Below are positions 19,210-28,196 of a DNA stretch of 64,000 nucleotides, piece after piece. Source of the DNA: VXPQ01 sp965248175 (GTDB lineage Bacteria; Bacteroidota; Rhodothermia; Rhodothermales; VXPQ01); contig OZ252093.1 of the NCBI GenBank assembly GCA_965248175.1, positions 1,054,001-1,118,000 of the forward strand, given 5' to 3'. How positions within the stretch are numbered: position 1 is the stretch's first letter; each line of letters begins with the position of its first letter. The position numbers and the translations under genes were made by a program. Under the pieces are notes generated by a model. The model saw only the letters and a list, made by a program, of their open reading frames with translations, was not told where the DNA came from and made no database searches.

Positions 19210-20454
19210 ATGGCGACACTGAAAAAGAGCCCTATTCTGCAGCGTTTCCTGGATCCGTTTGCATCGACCGGCGCCGATGCGCCGGATGCGTTCCGCTATA
19301 AGGGAGACTGGCGCATATGGGGGATTCCCTTGCTGGTCGGTGCGCTCGGGCTTACGTCGGGATTGTCGGGCTGGCTGACGAATCCGCATCAGTTTTATTT
19401 CTCGTACCTGGTGGGGTGGGTATTCTGCCTGACGATTGCGCTGGGGGCGTTGTTTTTTGTGCTTATCCAGCACCTGACGAGGGCGCGTTGGAGTATCGTA
19501 GTGCAGCGCATGGCGGAAGCCCTGTTGTGGACATTTCCGTTGCTGGCTGTGCTGAGCGTTCCCGTTCTCTTCGGGATGCACGATCTCTACCATTGGACGC
19601 ATACGGAAGCCGTCGCAGCCGATCCGATCCTCGCCGGAAAGGCGCCCTATCTGAATACCCCGTTTTTTCTGGTACGCCTTGCGGTCTACTTCCTGGTGTG
19701 GAGTCTGCTTGCCTACCATCTGTACCGCAATTCGCTTGTGCAGGATTGCACGGGCGACGCCGGCATTCCGGCCCGTCAGCGCAAGGTTAGCGCCTGGGGG
19801 CTTGCGGCGGGAGCGCTTACCATTGCGTTTGCGAGTTTCGACTTGTTGATGTCGCTTGAGCCGCACTGGTTTTCGACCATTTTCGGCGTATACGTGTTTT
19901 CGGGCGCCTTCATGTCGATTCACGCATTGCTTGCGCTTTGCGCCATGATGCTCCAGGGTGGGGGCAACCTGCGGGGAATCGTTACCACGGAGCACTATCA
20001 GGACCTCGGCAAACTGACCTTCGGTTTCGTCGTGTTCTGGGCTTACATTGCGTTCAGCCAGTACATGTTGATCTGGTACGGCAACATACCGGAAGAAACG
20101 CTCTGGTATCGTCACCGTCTCAGCCATGGCTGGGAAGTGCACTCCGCCGTGCTGCTTATGGGACATTTCGTCGTGCCCTTTTTCCTGTTGCTGTCGAGAG
20201 CCATCAAGCGGTCCAAGGTGCTTCTCGGATCGATCTGCGTCTGGCTGCTTGCGATGCAGTGGTTCGATATCCACTGGTTGGCCGCGCCGGTGCTGCACCC
20301 CGACGCCGCCACGATTCATTTTCTGGACGTTGCGAACTGGCTGGGTCTCTTCGGGATCGTACTCGGTGCGTCCATGTACCGCCTCGTCCGGCACAGCCTT
20401 GTTCCTTTCCGGTCTCCCGGACTGGACGATTCGCTGCATTTCGAAAATACCTGA
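19210..20454 (+). CDS. actF: Alternative complex III subunit ActF, NrfD-like membrane protein
   Basis: ActF (414 aa) is the second NrfD-family membrane subunit of alternative complex III, with about ten helices. It is paralogous to ActC but shorter. The sequence shows SGWLTNPHQFYFSYLVGW, HDLYHWTH, FASFDLLMSLEPHWFSTIFG and the QYMLIWYGNIPEET region typical of the subunit. It follows actE by five bases and precedes a small single-helix protein gene by eight. Confidence 0.95.
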   Translation: MATLKKSPILQRFLDPFASTGADAPDAFRYKGDWRIWGIPLLVGALGLTSGLSGWLTNPHQFYFSYLVGWVFCLTIALGALFFVLIQHLTRARWSIVVQRMAEALLWTFPLLAVLSVPVLFGMHDLYHWTHTEAVAADPILAGKAPYLNTPFFLVRLAVYFLVWSLLAYHLYRNSLVQDCTGDAGIPARQRKVSAWGLAAGALTIAFASFDLLMSLEPHWFSTIFGVYVFSGAFMSIHALLALCAMMLQGGGNLRGIVTTEHYQDLGKLTFGFVVFWAYIAFSQYMLIWYGNIPEETLWYRHRLSHGWEVHSAVLLMGHFVVPFFLLLSRAIKRSKVLLGSICVWLLAMQWFDIHWLAAPVLHPDAATIHFLDVANWLGLFGIVLGASMYRLVRHSLVPFRSPGLDDSLHFENT

Positions 20455-20462
20455 CGTTGGCC

Positions 20463-20861
20463 ATGCCGAATCCCACGGACATTTCGGAAGGGGCGCAATG
20501 GGTCGAAGGAACGGAGCGTCCGCACGTCGAGCAGGAAGGTATCGAAGCCGGTCAGATTCTTGGTTTTGTGGTTATGATCGCGTTCCTCATTGGTCTGGCG
20601 GTCGTAGCGCTTTTTCAGTATACGGACCTTACGGCGCAAGAGGTGCTGGTGGAAACCACCGACCAGAGCGCCTATCCCGAGTTGGAGGAAGTGCGCCTGC
20701 ATGCCGCCGTGCTCCTTACGCAGTACGAGGCCCTCGCCGGGCCGGAGGAACGCTATCGTATTCCCATAGCGCGGGCCATGGAACTGATGGCGCAGGAGGC
20801 GCCGGTCCATCCCGAGGAGTTCTACGCCCCCGAATACATGGTCACGTACCGCAAGAGATGA
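20463..20861 (+). CDS. Small single-helix membrane protein in the ACIII-caa3 operon
   Basis: This is an unrecognised 132-aa protein. One transmembrane helix (about residues 32-52) follows a polar N-terminal segment, leaving a C-terminal part of about 80 residues rich in Glu and Ala on the other side. No heme, metal or Fe-S motif is seen. It sits eight bases after actF and its stop overlaps the SCO1 start (ATGATAG), so it is translated with the respiratory genes. It could be an accessory subunit of alternative complex III or of the caa3 oxidase, or an assembly factor. ATG 20463 is the only reasonable start. Confidence 0.75.
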   Translation: MPNPTDISEGAQWVEGTERPHVEQEGIEAGQILGFVVMIAFLIGLAVVALFQYTDLTAQEVLVETTDQSAYPELEEVRLHAAVLLTQYEALAGPEERYRIPIARAMELMAQEAPVHPEEFYAPEYMVTYRKR

Positions 20862-21781
20862 TAGCGCGTCGCAAGCCATATCGAACCCAGGCGAGGGGAA
20901 CTGCCCGGCGGTTTTTGCCCGCGCTGTTTGCATGGGTCGTATCCGGCGCGGCGGTGCTGGCCGTTGCAGTTGCTCCGGCATTCGGGCAATCGACAGGCAC
21001 GTTGCCTCCGCAGTTCGAAGGGATTGGCCTTGACCAGCGGATCGGCGCCGAGCCGTCCCGTGACCTTGTTTTTCGGAACGAGGACGGGGAAGAGGTTGCC
21101 CTCGGACAGTACTTCGACGGCAAACGTCCTGTGTTGTTGACGCTGGTTTATCACGAGTGTCCCACCATGTGCAATATGGTGCTGCACGGGCTGGCCGAAA
21201 CGCTGAAGGAGATGCCCTGGACGCCCGGTGATCAATTCGATGTCGTGACGGTGAGTTTCAACCCGCTCGAAACACCGGCGCTGGCTGCGGAGAGGAAGGC
21301 TATGTACCTGGATATGCTGGGCAAGCCCGAAGCCGCAGAGGGATGGCATTTTCTTACGGGAGAGGACGCTTCGATTACGGCGCTTACGGAAGCAGTGGGG
21401 TTCCGGTATAACTGGATCGAGGACGAGCAGGTGTACGCGCACCCGTTCACGCTCATTTTTCTGAGCGGAGAGGGGGCGGTGATGCGGTACATGCCCGGTA
21501 TACAGTTCGCCCCCTCGGATGTGCGGGCTGCGCTCATCGAGGTGTCGGAAGGGCGTGCGGGTTCGCCGCTCAACCGGGTTCTTCTGTATTGTCTGCAATA
21601 TGACCCGAACGCTAATTCGTATGTGCTGCATGCCGTCAATCTGATGAAGTTCAGCGGCGGCCTGGCTGTCGTCATGCTGGGCTTATTCTTTGTTGCGATA
21701 CGGCGCCGGGGAGCGCATCGCACATGGCCCACACCCACACCCACACCCACGCCCACACCAACCCCCCCACCCGCGGCATAA
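20858..21781 (+). CDS. SCO1/SenC/PrrC-family copper chaperone
   Basis: This 307-aa membrane-anchored thioredoxin-fold protein would deliver copper to the CuA site of the downstream oxidase subunit II. An N-terminal signal or anchor (about residues 18-43) precedes the SCO domain with YHECPTMC (Cys 101 and 105). The downstream His lies in the VYAHPFTLIF segment, completing the usual Cys2His copper site. A second helix near residues 265-285 leads to a C-terminal Pro-Thr repeat tail encoded by a CCCACA-type microsatellite. The extra C-terminal helix and repeat tail are unusual relative to minimal SCO proteins. It is coupled to the preceding small gene by a four-base overlap. Confidence 0.92.
   Translation: MIARRKPYRTQARGTARRFLPALFAWVVSGAAVLAVAVAPAFGQSTGTLPPQFEGIGLDQRIGAEPSRDLVFRNEDGEEVALGQYFDGKRPVLLTLVYHECPTMCNMVLHGLAETLKEMPWTPGDQFDVVTVSFNPLETPALAAERKAMYLDMLGKPEAAEGWHFLTGEDASITALTEAVGFRYNWIEDEQVYAHPFTLIFLSGEGAVMRYMPGIQFAPSDVRAALIEVSEGRAGSPLNRVLLYCLQYDPNANSYVLHAVNLMKFSGGLAVVMLGLFFVAIRRRGAHRTWPTPTPTPTPTPTPPPAA
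21726..21775 (+). repeat. C-rich hexanucleotide microsatellite in SCO gene
   Basis: About six near-perfect ACACCC/ACGCCC units code for a Pro-Thr tail and end in a run of C. Because six is a multiple of three, copy-number change would alter tail length without shifting the frame. Confidence 0.8.
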
Positions 21782-21883
21782 ATCCCCGACCGGTTTTTTG
21801 CGCTCATAGGGCGCCGCTCTTACCCAACGCATGAACATGTCCGCAGCAGGAGGCCCCGGCTCGGAAAACAGGAATCGGCAACT

Positions 21884-22819
21884 ATGACCGGATCGTTTTG
21901 GCTGCCCGATGGCGCGTCGACCCTGTCGTCCGAAATCGACAGCCTGTTCTACTTTGTAACGTGGGCAAGCGCCATCCTTTTCATAGGGGTGGTGGTGGCT
22001 ATAGCATACCTTGCGTATCGCTACCGGCGGCGGCGCGGCGGGCCTGCTCCGGTGCGTGTGAAGCCGAACAAGATGGTGGAGATTTCATGGGTGGTGTTGC
22101 CCACGATTCTCGTGCTGATCGTCTTCAATTGGGGGTTCCGGTTGTTCATCGAGCAGAGCGTGGCGCCCCCGAACGCCTACGAGGTCTATGTGCGCGGCGC
22201 CATGTGGAAATGGGATTTCGAGTATCCGACCGGCGCCGTCACGACCAATGAGTTGCATGTGCCCGTAGACCGTCCCGTGCGCCTTGTTATGAGCAGCGCC
22301 GATGTGCTGCACAGTTTCTTCGTTCCGGCCTTTCGGGTCAAGCAGGATGTGTTGCCGAACCGCTATTCGGCGGTCTGGTTCGAGGCCACGCGCGTCGATA
22401 CGTTTCAGGTGTTCTGTACGGAATACTGCGGAATGGGGCATGCGGCGATGCTGGCGTCGGTCATTACCCATTCGCAGGGAGATTTCGAGGCATGGCTCGC
22501 CTCGGCGGGCGTGGACGAGGATACCCCGCTTCCCGAACTGGGTGCGGAACTGTACGAGCAACAGTCTTGCTTCGCATGCCATAATCTGGACGGGACGCCG
22601 GGCGGCTTTGGCCCGACCTTCGCGGGATTGTATGGAAAGACCGAAACGTTCGAAGACGGATCCACCGTGGTGGTGGACGACAACTACCTGCGCGAATCCA
22701 TCGTCGAGCCCGGCGCAAAGATCGTGGAAGGATATGCTACTGTCCCTATGACTCCGTATAGTGGTCTCAGCGAGCGGGAATTATCCGCGCTGATCGCCTT
22801 CATTCAGGAGCAACAATAG
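21884..22819 (+). CDS. coxB: caa3-type cytochrome c oxidase subunit II with C-terminal cytochrome c
   Basis: This subunit II (311 aa) accepts electrons at CuA and carries a fused cytochrome c domain. Two membrane helices (about 22-45 and 68-88) precede the cupredoxin domain. The CuA ligands are in FCTEYCGMGHAAM, with the upstream His in the VLHSFFVPAF segment. The C-terminal domain has one heme site, CFACH (near residue 228), with Met in the TVPMTPY segment. This fusion defines the caa3 type. The first helix begins near the N-terminus and no cleavable signal is obvious. It starts 102 bases after the SCO gene. Confidence 0.95.
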   Translation: MTGSFWLPDGASTLSSEIDSLFYFVTWASAILFIGVVVAIAYLAYRYRRRRGGPAPVRVKPNKMVEISWVVLPTILVLIVFNWGFRLFIEQSVAPPNAYEVYVRGAMWKWDFEYPTGAVTTNELHVPVDRPVRLVMSSADVLHSFFVPAFRVKQDVLPNRYSAVWFEATRVDTFQVFCTEYCGMGHAAMLASVITHSQGDFEAWLASAGVDEDTPLPELGAELYEQQSCFACHNLDGTPGGFGPTFAGLYGKTETFEDGSTVVVDDNYLRESIVEPGAKIVEGYATVPMTPYSGLSERELSALIAFIQEQQ

Positions 22820-22867
22820 CGGTGACGCACGGACGCCGCTGTGTACGAAGACGGATCGACGGAATCT

Positions 22868-24586
22868 ATGACGGAAGACATTGATCGGAGCGAAGAGGCG
22901 CAGGCCCGGGATGCCGGAGAGCATCCCGCGCACGGCGACTACATTACCCATGCGAAAAGCATCAGGTCATGGATGTTTTCCCTGGACCACAAGCGCATAG
23001 GTATCCTCTATGCCGTCACGGCAGCGATCGCCTTCCTTGCGGCAGGCGTCTTCGCGCTGCTGGTGCGCGCCGAACTGCTGATACCCGGCGAGACCTTCCT
23101 GTCCGCCCAGAGCTACAACCAGTTGTTCTCGCTCCATGGCATCGTCATGGTGTTCGGATTTGTCATTCCCGCCATCCCGGGTTTTCTGGGCAATTTCCTG
23201 TTGCCCATTCATCTCGGCGCAAGAGACGTGGCGTTTCCCCGGCTGAATCTGTTCAGCTACTATTTGTATTTGCTGGGCGTCACTCTCATCATCGTTGCGA
23301 TGGTGGTCGGCAGCGTGGATACGGGATGGACCTTCTACACGCCCTATTCGGCCCGCACGGGCCCCGCGGTGCTGTTTCTGGCGATGGCGGTTTTCGTTGC
23401 GGGGTTCGCCTCGATCTTCACGGGGATCAATTTCATCGTCACGGTGCACAAGATGCGCGCGCCGGGTATGACATGGAACCGCCTTCCGCTTTTTGTCTGG
23501 AGCATTTATTCGACGAGCATCGTGCAGGTGCTCGCCACCCCCGTACTCGGCATCACCGTCCTCTTGCTCTTCCTGGAGCGCCTCCTCCAGATCGGCATTT
23601 TCGACCCGGCCCTCGGCGGCGATCCGATCCTTTTCCAGCATTTCTTCTGGTTCTACTCGCATCCGGCGGTGTACATCATGATCCTGCCGGGCTTCGGGAT
23701 CATTTCCGAACTGATCGCGACCTTTTCGAGGCAGCGCATCTACGGATACACGGCCATTGCCTTGTCTTCCGTGGCTATTGCGATGCTGGGTTTTCTGGTC
23801 TGGGGGCATCATATGTTCGTCTCCGGGCAATCCGCCATCTCTTCGGTCATTTTCTCGCTGATTACCTACCTGATCGGCATTCCGTCGGGCATCAAGGTGT
23901 TCAACTGGATCGCCACCATGTACAAGGGGTCCATTTCGTTCAAAACCCCGATGCTGTACGCGCTTTCGTTTCTGGTGCTGTTCACGATCGGGGGCGTAAC
24001 GGGCATCATGGTGGGCGTGCTGGCCGTGGATATTCACCTGCACGACACCTACTACGTCGTAGGCCATTTTCATTATGTGATGATGGGCGGCACGGTCATT
24101 GCCCTCCTCGGCGGATTGCATTACTGGTGGCCGAAAATCACGGGGCGCCTGTACAATGAGGCGTGTGGCCGGATCGCTGCGCTCCTGATCTTTGTGGGGC
24201 TGAACCTGACCTTTTTCACGCAACTCGTGCTGGGGTCGCGCGGCATGCCCCGGCGCTACAACGACTACCTGCCCGAGTTCACGTCCCTGCATCAACTTTC
24301 GACGATAGGTTCGTGGATCATGGGGCTCGGCCTCTTTCTGGTGTTGGGATACTTGCTGGTTTCCCTTTTCCGGGGAAAGAAGGCGACCGCGAACCCATGG
24401 GGGGGCGCCACGCTGGAATGGACGCATACGGGCCCGCGCCCGGATCCCCATAATTTCCATCGCACGCCGTTCGTCACGCGGGGGCCCTACGAGTTTGACC
24501 GGATCGGGGCATCCCCTTCTGAAACCGTCGAAGCGCATCGGGGCGCGGATCCGCCGGATGTCGTTCAGAACCAGGACCGGACGTAA
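22868..24586 (+). CDS. coxA: caa3-type cytochrome c oxidase subunit I, A2-like
   Basis: This subunit I (572 aa) holds heme a and the heme a3-CuB site where oxygen is reduced. Twelve or more helices are present. Key blocks include the heme a His in FSLHGIVMVFGF, WFYSHPAVYIMILPG with CuB His and the cross-linked Tyr, VWGHHMFVSG, and HLHDTYYVVGHFHYV. The YSHPAVY motif, lacking the Glu of GHPEVY, marks the A2 subtype known from Rhodothermus and Thermus caa3. ATG 22868 is chosen; an in-frame GTG at 22841 would add nine residues. This differs from the A1-like subunit I at 46553. Confidence 0.95.
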   Translation: MTEDIDRSEEAQARDAGEHPAHGDYITHAKSIRSWMFSLDHKRIGILYAVTAAIAFLAAGVFALLVRAELLIPGETFLSAQSYNQLFSLHGIVMVFGFVIPAIPGFLGNFLLPIHLGARDVAFPRLNLFSYYLYLLGVTLIIVAMVVGSVDTGWTFYTPYSARTGPAVLFLAMAVFVAGFASIFTGINFIVTVHKMRAPGMTWNRLPLFVWSIYSTSIVQVLATPVLGITVLLLFLERLLQIGIFDPALGGDPILFQHFFWFYSHPAVYIMILPGFGIISELIATFSRQRIYGYTAIALSSVAIAMLGFLVWGHHMFVSGQSAISSVIFSLITYLIGIPSGIKVFNWIATMYKGSISFKTPMLYALSFLVLFTIGGVTGIMVGVLAVDIHLHDTYYVVGHFHYVMMGGTVIALLGGLHYWWPKITGRLYNEACGRIAALLIFVGLNLTFFTQLVLGSRGMPRRYNDYLPEFTSLHQLSTIGSWIMGLGLFLVLGYLLVSLFRGKKATANPWGGATLEWTHTGPRPDPHNFHRTPFVTRGPYEFDRIGASPSETVEAHRGADPPDVVQNQDRT

Positions 24587-24591
24587 GCATC

Positions 24592-25260
24592 ATGGCCAAT
24601 ACGAGCGCGGCAGAACAGGCCGCACAGGAGCGCTCCCCGGCGCATCTGAAGCATTACTTCGTTTCGTCCAATCAGCAGTTCGACGCGGCGAAACTCGGGA
24701 TGTGGCTTTTCCTCATCACGGAGATCCTGCTTTTCAGTGGGATGTTCGTGGCCTACGCCGTGTATCGCGTCTGGTATCCGGAGGTGTTTTCGGTCGCTTC
24801 TACCGAACTGAATCCATGGCTGGGCGGCCTGAACACCGTGGTGCTACTGGCCTCTTCCCTCACGGTGGCGCTGGCCATTCGTGCTGCGCAGACCGACAAG
24901 CGCAGGGCGCTGGTCACCAATTTGTTCATCACGGTTTTGCTTGCCGGTGTGTTCATGGTGGTGAAGTACTTCGAGTACACGCACAAATTCCATCTGGGCA
25001 TTTTCCCCGGCGGCAATTTTGCGTATGCGGAGATGGACCAGCCGATCGTTCCGATCTTCTTCAGCATCTATTATGTAATGACCGGCATTCACGGGGTGCA
25101 TGTGCTGGTCGGTATGGGTGTACTCAGTTGGCTGGGTGTGCGGGCGATTCGGGGGCATTTCCACAGCGGGTACTACACGCCCGTGGAGCTTTCCGGCCTG
25201 TACTGGCACCTTGTGGACATCATCTGGATATTTCTTTTTCCATTGCTTTATCTCATTTAG
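24592..25260 (+). CDS. coxC: Cytochrome c oxidase subunit III
   Basis: Subunit III (222 aa) stabilises the catalytic core of the caa3 oxidase and has seven predicted helices. The family signatures are AKLGMWLFLITEILLFSGMF near the N-terminus, YYVMTGIHGVHVLVG and LYWHLVDIIWIFLFPLLYL at the C-terminus. It starts five bases after subunit I and ends 33 bases before subunit IV. Confidence 0.95.
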   Translation: MANTSAAEQAAQERSPAHLKHYFVSSNQQFDAAKLGMWLFLITEILLFSGMFVAYAVYRVWYPEVFSVASTELNPWLGGLNTVVLLASSLTVALAIRAAQTDKRRALVTNLFITVLLAGVFMVVKYFEYTHKFHLGIFPGGNFAYAEMDQPIVPIFFSIYYVMTGIHGVHVLVGMGVLSWLGVRAIRGHFHSGYYTPVELSGLYWHLVDIIWIFLFPLLYLI

Positions 25261-25293
25261 TCGCGAACCGGCGCGCCGGTTCGCCTTGCGAGC

Positions 25294-25635
25294 ATGAAAG
25301 GGCACCATATCACTCCACGGAAAACGCTGCTGAAGGTATTCACCATCCTGGTGGCGCTGACCGCTCTGACGGCCTTCACGGCGCAGGTCGATATGGGGGC
25401 GTTCAACATACCGCTGGCCCTTGCGATCGCCGGGGTCAAGGCCCTGCTCGTGGTGCTGTTCTTTATGGCCCTCAAGTACGACAAACCGGTCAATGCGTTG
25501 TTTTTCGGGCTGGGGATTTTTTTCGCGGTAGTGTTTCTCACGTTTACATTGTTCGATACCGCCTTCCGGGGCGATCTCGGTAATGTGGGGAAAGAAACGA
25601 TTTTGAACATGGAGGGGACGGGACAGGATGAGTGA
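25294..25635 (+). CDS. Cytochrome c oxidase subunit IV-type protein
   Basis: This 113-aa protein with three short helices belongs to the prokaryotic cytochrome c oxidase subunit IV family. The hallmark VKALLVVLFFMALKYDKP segment (about residues 48-66) is clear. It completes the caa3 set II-I-III-IV and is the last gene of the respiratory run that begins with actA. A 9-bp perfect stem at 25675-25699 follows the stop. Confidence 0.9.
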   Translation: MKGHHITPRKTLLKVFTILVALTALTAFTAQVDMGAFNIPLALAIAGVKALLVVLFFMALKYDKPVNALFFGLGIFFAVVFLTFTLFDTAFRGDLGNVGKETILNMEGTGQDE

Positions 25636-25674
25636 ACCGGAAACGGTTTGCGAAACGGCGCCTTGTTTCGAACA

Positions 25675-25699
25675 GCCCCGATGGACATTTCATCGGGGC
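25675..25699. terminator. Hairpin after the ACIII-caa3 operon
   Basis: GCCCCGATG and CATCGGGGC form a perfect 9-bp stem around a 7-base loop. No T-run follows on the plus strand, so it may act as a bidirectional or Rho-assisted terminator, or as a 3' stabiliser. It lies between the caa3 genes and the convergent decayed gene at 25753-26385. Confidence 0.45.
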
Positions 25700-25752
25700 A
25701 TTACTTGAGACCGGTGTATGGTTAACTCCGGTGCTACAGGAGCGATTACCCC

Positions 25753-26385
25753 CTACCACCCCACCATCACCGCCCGGTGCACCGTTCCGTGCGACGAGGC
25801 GATGCGTACGAAGTACAGACCCGCTGCCAGTTCGCCCATGTTGAGCACGGCTTTTCCGGGGAGAGATATGCGGGACGCGGGGACGGGGACCTGCCGCCCG
25901 CGCACATCGAACACATCAATCCGGACTGCATCGTCTGTTACCCCCGAAACGGACACGGTAGCCTGCCCGGCCGAGGGGTTGGGATAGATATCAATCCGGA
26001 GCGGCGTTTCCGGGGTTTCCCGCTCTGTTGCCGTGACACCCGGAAAATTCGCCGCGCCGGGCGTACCGTTCATCTGCGCCGATGCGCTCCAGCATTCGGG
26101 CAGATGGTTATCGCACGTCGGATCGGTGAGCGCCAGGGTATAGCCGTTGCCGTCCGCCTCTTCGGGCCAGGGCGCCGTGTCGGTCGGCAGGGTAGCAAGA
26201 ACACTCCCGCGACGATCAGGGCGCAGGGCATGAGACGCAGGAAACGCGCGCGGCGCTGTGCAGAAGTCCCCCGAAGGTTTTTGGTTGCGCGCCGGGCCGT
26301 ATCGAAGAGCATGTGGATGCCGTGAGGCTGGAAAGGGATGAATAAGTTGCATCAATATCGCAAAATCCCATTGAAATTTTTGCAC
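25753..26385 (-). pseudogene. Decayed secreted protein with T9SS type A sorting tail
   Basis: The C-terminal 90 residues are a typical T9SS sorting domain (IDIYPNPSAGQATVSV, RIDVFDVRGRQV, LAAGLYFVRI). Before it lies the end of a lamin-tail-like domain (PEEADGNGYTLALTDP, WSASAQMNGTPGAANF). The rest of the expected large extracellular protein is missing. A plausible signal peptide (FLRLMPCALIVAGVFLL) occurs nearby in another minus-strand frame (26312-26180), so a frameshift and a large deletion probably both happened. The gene is unlikely to be functional. A sequencing or assembly error could explain the frameshift but not the loss of the body. Confidence 0.65.
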
Positions 26386-26450
26386 TCTCGCCGCCGGTTA
26401 CGTATTCTTCGCCACGGAACATCCTTATCACCACGAAGACAAGGAGACGG

Positions 26451-28196
26451 ATGAAACTGCTTGCGAGGAGGTTACCCTCCGGGGTTCTCCTGTTTTTGAT
26501 GCTTGCGGGCATGGCCCTTGTTGCGTTTTGGACGCCCGATGCGTGGGCTCAGGAAGCCGCGGGACAAGTCGAGTACCGCTCCTTTCCCGTCGTAGGCAGC
26601 CGCGTGGTGGTTTGGGTGATTGCCCAGTTGCACCTCATGTTTGGCGCGTTCGTGCTCGCCGTTCCGATGTTCGCTCTCACGATCGAGTTCATCGGCTTTC
26701 GCAACGGCGACAAGCGCTACGACGATCTGGCATATGAATTCACGCGCCTTTTGTCCGTCTCTTTCTCCTTTACGGCAAGTCTCGGCGCGCTCCTGACCTT
26801 CTTCCTGTTCATTCTGTATCCGCGGTTGATGCAGTACCTGGTCTCCATCTTCGACTGGACATTTATGCTGTACGCAGGTGTCTTCTTCCTCGAAGCCATT
26901 TTCCTGTACAGTTATTATTACGGATGGGGCAAGATGCCGAAGTGGGTGCATCTGCTAATCGGTCTCGGTCTCAACCTGGTCGGCATCGCCATCATCTTCA
27001 TCGCCGACTCCTGGCTCACCTTCATGAATACTCCCAACGGCATCGACGCCGAAGGGAATTTGCTCAGTACCTGGGACGCCATCAACAACTTCACGTGGAT
27101 GCCCATCAACATCCACCGCCTCATCGCGAATATCTGCTTCGGCGGGTCGATTGCGGCGGCGTACGGGGCCTACAAGTTTCTCGGCGCGAAGACCGACGAA
27201 GAGCGGGCGCACTACGACTGGATGGGCTATATGGGCAATTTCATTGCGATCGCAGCGTTGCTCCCGCTGCCGTTCGCGGGCTACTATTTGGGCCGTGAAA
27301 TCTATGCCTTTTCCCAGAGCCTCGGTATTGCGCTCATGGGCGGCACGTTCTCCTGGTTGTTCATCATTCAGGCCGTGCTTATCGGCAACCTGTTCCTTGC
27401 AGCCAACTATTACCTGTGGCTGAGCATGGAGCGCATTCACGGGGCGGAGCGCTACCGCAAGTTCACCAAGTGGCTGCTCGCTTCCATTACCGTCTGTTTC
27501 ATCGTCTGGGCGACGCCGCACTCCCTGGTCGCCACGGTGGAGGAAGCCCGCGCCATGGGCGGATCCAATCACCCGATCCTGAATGTACTGGGCGTGATGT
27601 CGGCCAAGAACACTGCCGTCAATGTGCTCATTCTCACCACGTACCTGAGCTTTCTATTCTACCGCCGGGCCAACAAGGAGGCGACCGTTTCATGGGCGAG
27701 GACCGGCAATATCATTCAGTTCGGCATCCTGGCGGTTGTCGTGGGGGTCGTTATTTTCCTCGGGGTCTACGGCTACTTCGTCGAGGCGTCCGTGCGGATC
27801 GGTTTGTCGATCCCGCAGGTAGGCCTGGTGCTCTTCGCCATGATTTCGATCACGATTATTGATGTCTTCATGTTCAGGAAGGCGAAGATTCTGGGGCCGA
27901 TCGAGTGGGGTAAGATTCCCAACCGGGCGCAGTACGCGCTTTTCTTCATTGCCATCACGTTCGCGTGGACGATGGGCCTTATGGGCTACGTCCGTTCGGG
28001 CATTCGACAGCACTGGCATGTCTACGGGGTTATGCGCGACACGTCGGAGCATGCGTTTACGCCCACGCTGGGCTATGCCGCCAATGTCGTGTCCGTGACG
28101 GTGCTGATCTTCTTTGCGTTTATCGCGATCGTGTTTTTCCTTTCCAGTCTTGCAGGTAAGAAAAAACTCGATGCCGGGGAGGGGACATCGTCATGA
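26451..28196 (+). CDS. CydA-like cytochrome bd-superfamily subunit I, without CydB
   Basis: This integral membrane protein (581 aa) is clearly related to CydA of cytochrome bd. H61 (AQLHLMFG) matches the heme b595 ligand, H222 (INIHRLIA) the b558 ligand, and E148 in FFLEAIFLYSYYYGW matches E. coli Glu107. The partner Glu99 position is Leu, the long quinol-binding Q-loop is missing and GRQPW is reduced to RQHW. An additional N-terminal signal-like helix ends in DAWAQ near residue 34. No cydB follows; instead three c-type cytochrome genes are coupled by overlaps. It therefore probably takes electrons from cytochrome c rather than quinol. Oxygen as acceptor is inferred, not shown. Confidence 0.85.
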   Translation: MKLLARRLPSGVLLFLMLAGMALVAFWTPDAWAQEAAGQVEYRSFPVVGSRVVVWVIAQLHLMFGAFVLAVPMFALTIEFIGFRNGDKRYDDLAYEFTRLLSVSFSFTASLGALLTFFLFILYPRLMQYLVSIFDWTFMLYAGVFFLEAIFLYSYYYGWGKMPKWVHLLIGLGLNLVGIAIIFIADSWLTFMNTPNGIDAEGNLLSTWDAINNFTWMPINIHRLIANICFGGSIAAAYGAYKFLGAKTDEERAHYDWMGYMGNFIAIAALLPLPFAGYYLGREIYAFSQSLGIALMGGTFSWLFIIQAVLIGNLFLAANYYLWLSMERIHGAERYRKFTKWLLASITVCFIVWATPHSLVATVEEARAMGGSNHPILNVLGVMSAKNTAVNVLILTTYLSFLFYRRANKEATVSWARTGNIIQFGILAVVVGVVIFLGVYGYFVEASVRIGLSIPQVGLVLFAMISITIIDVFMFRKAKILGPIEWGKIPNRAQYALFFIAITFAWTMGLMGYVRSGIRQHWHVYGVMRDTSEHAFTPTLGYAANVVSVTVLIFFAFIAIVFFLSSLAGKKKLDAGEGTSS

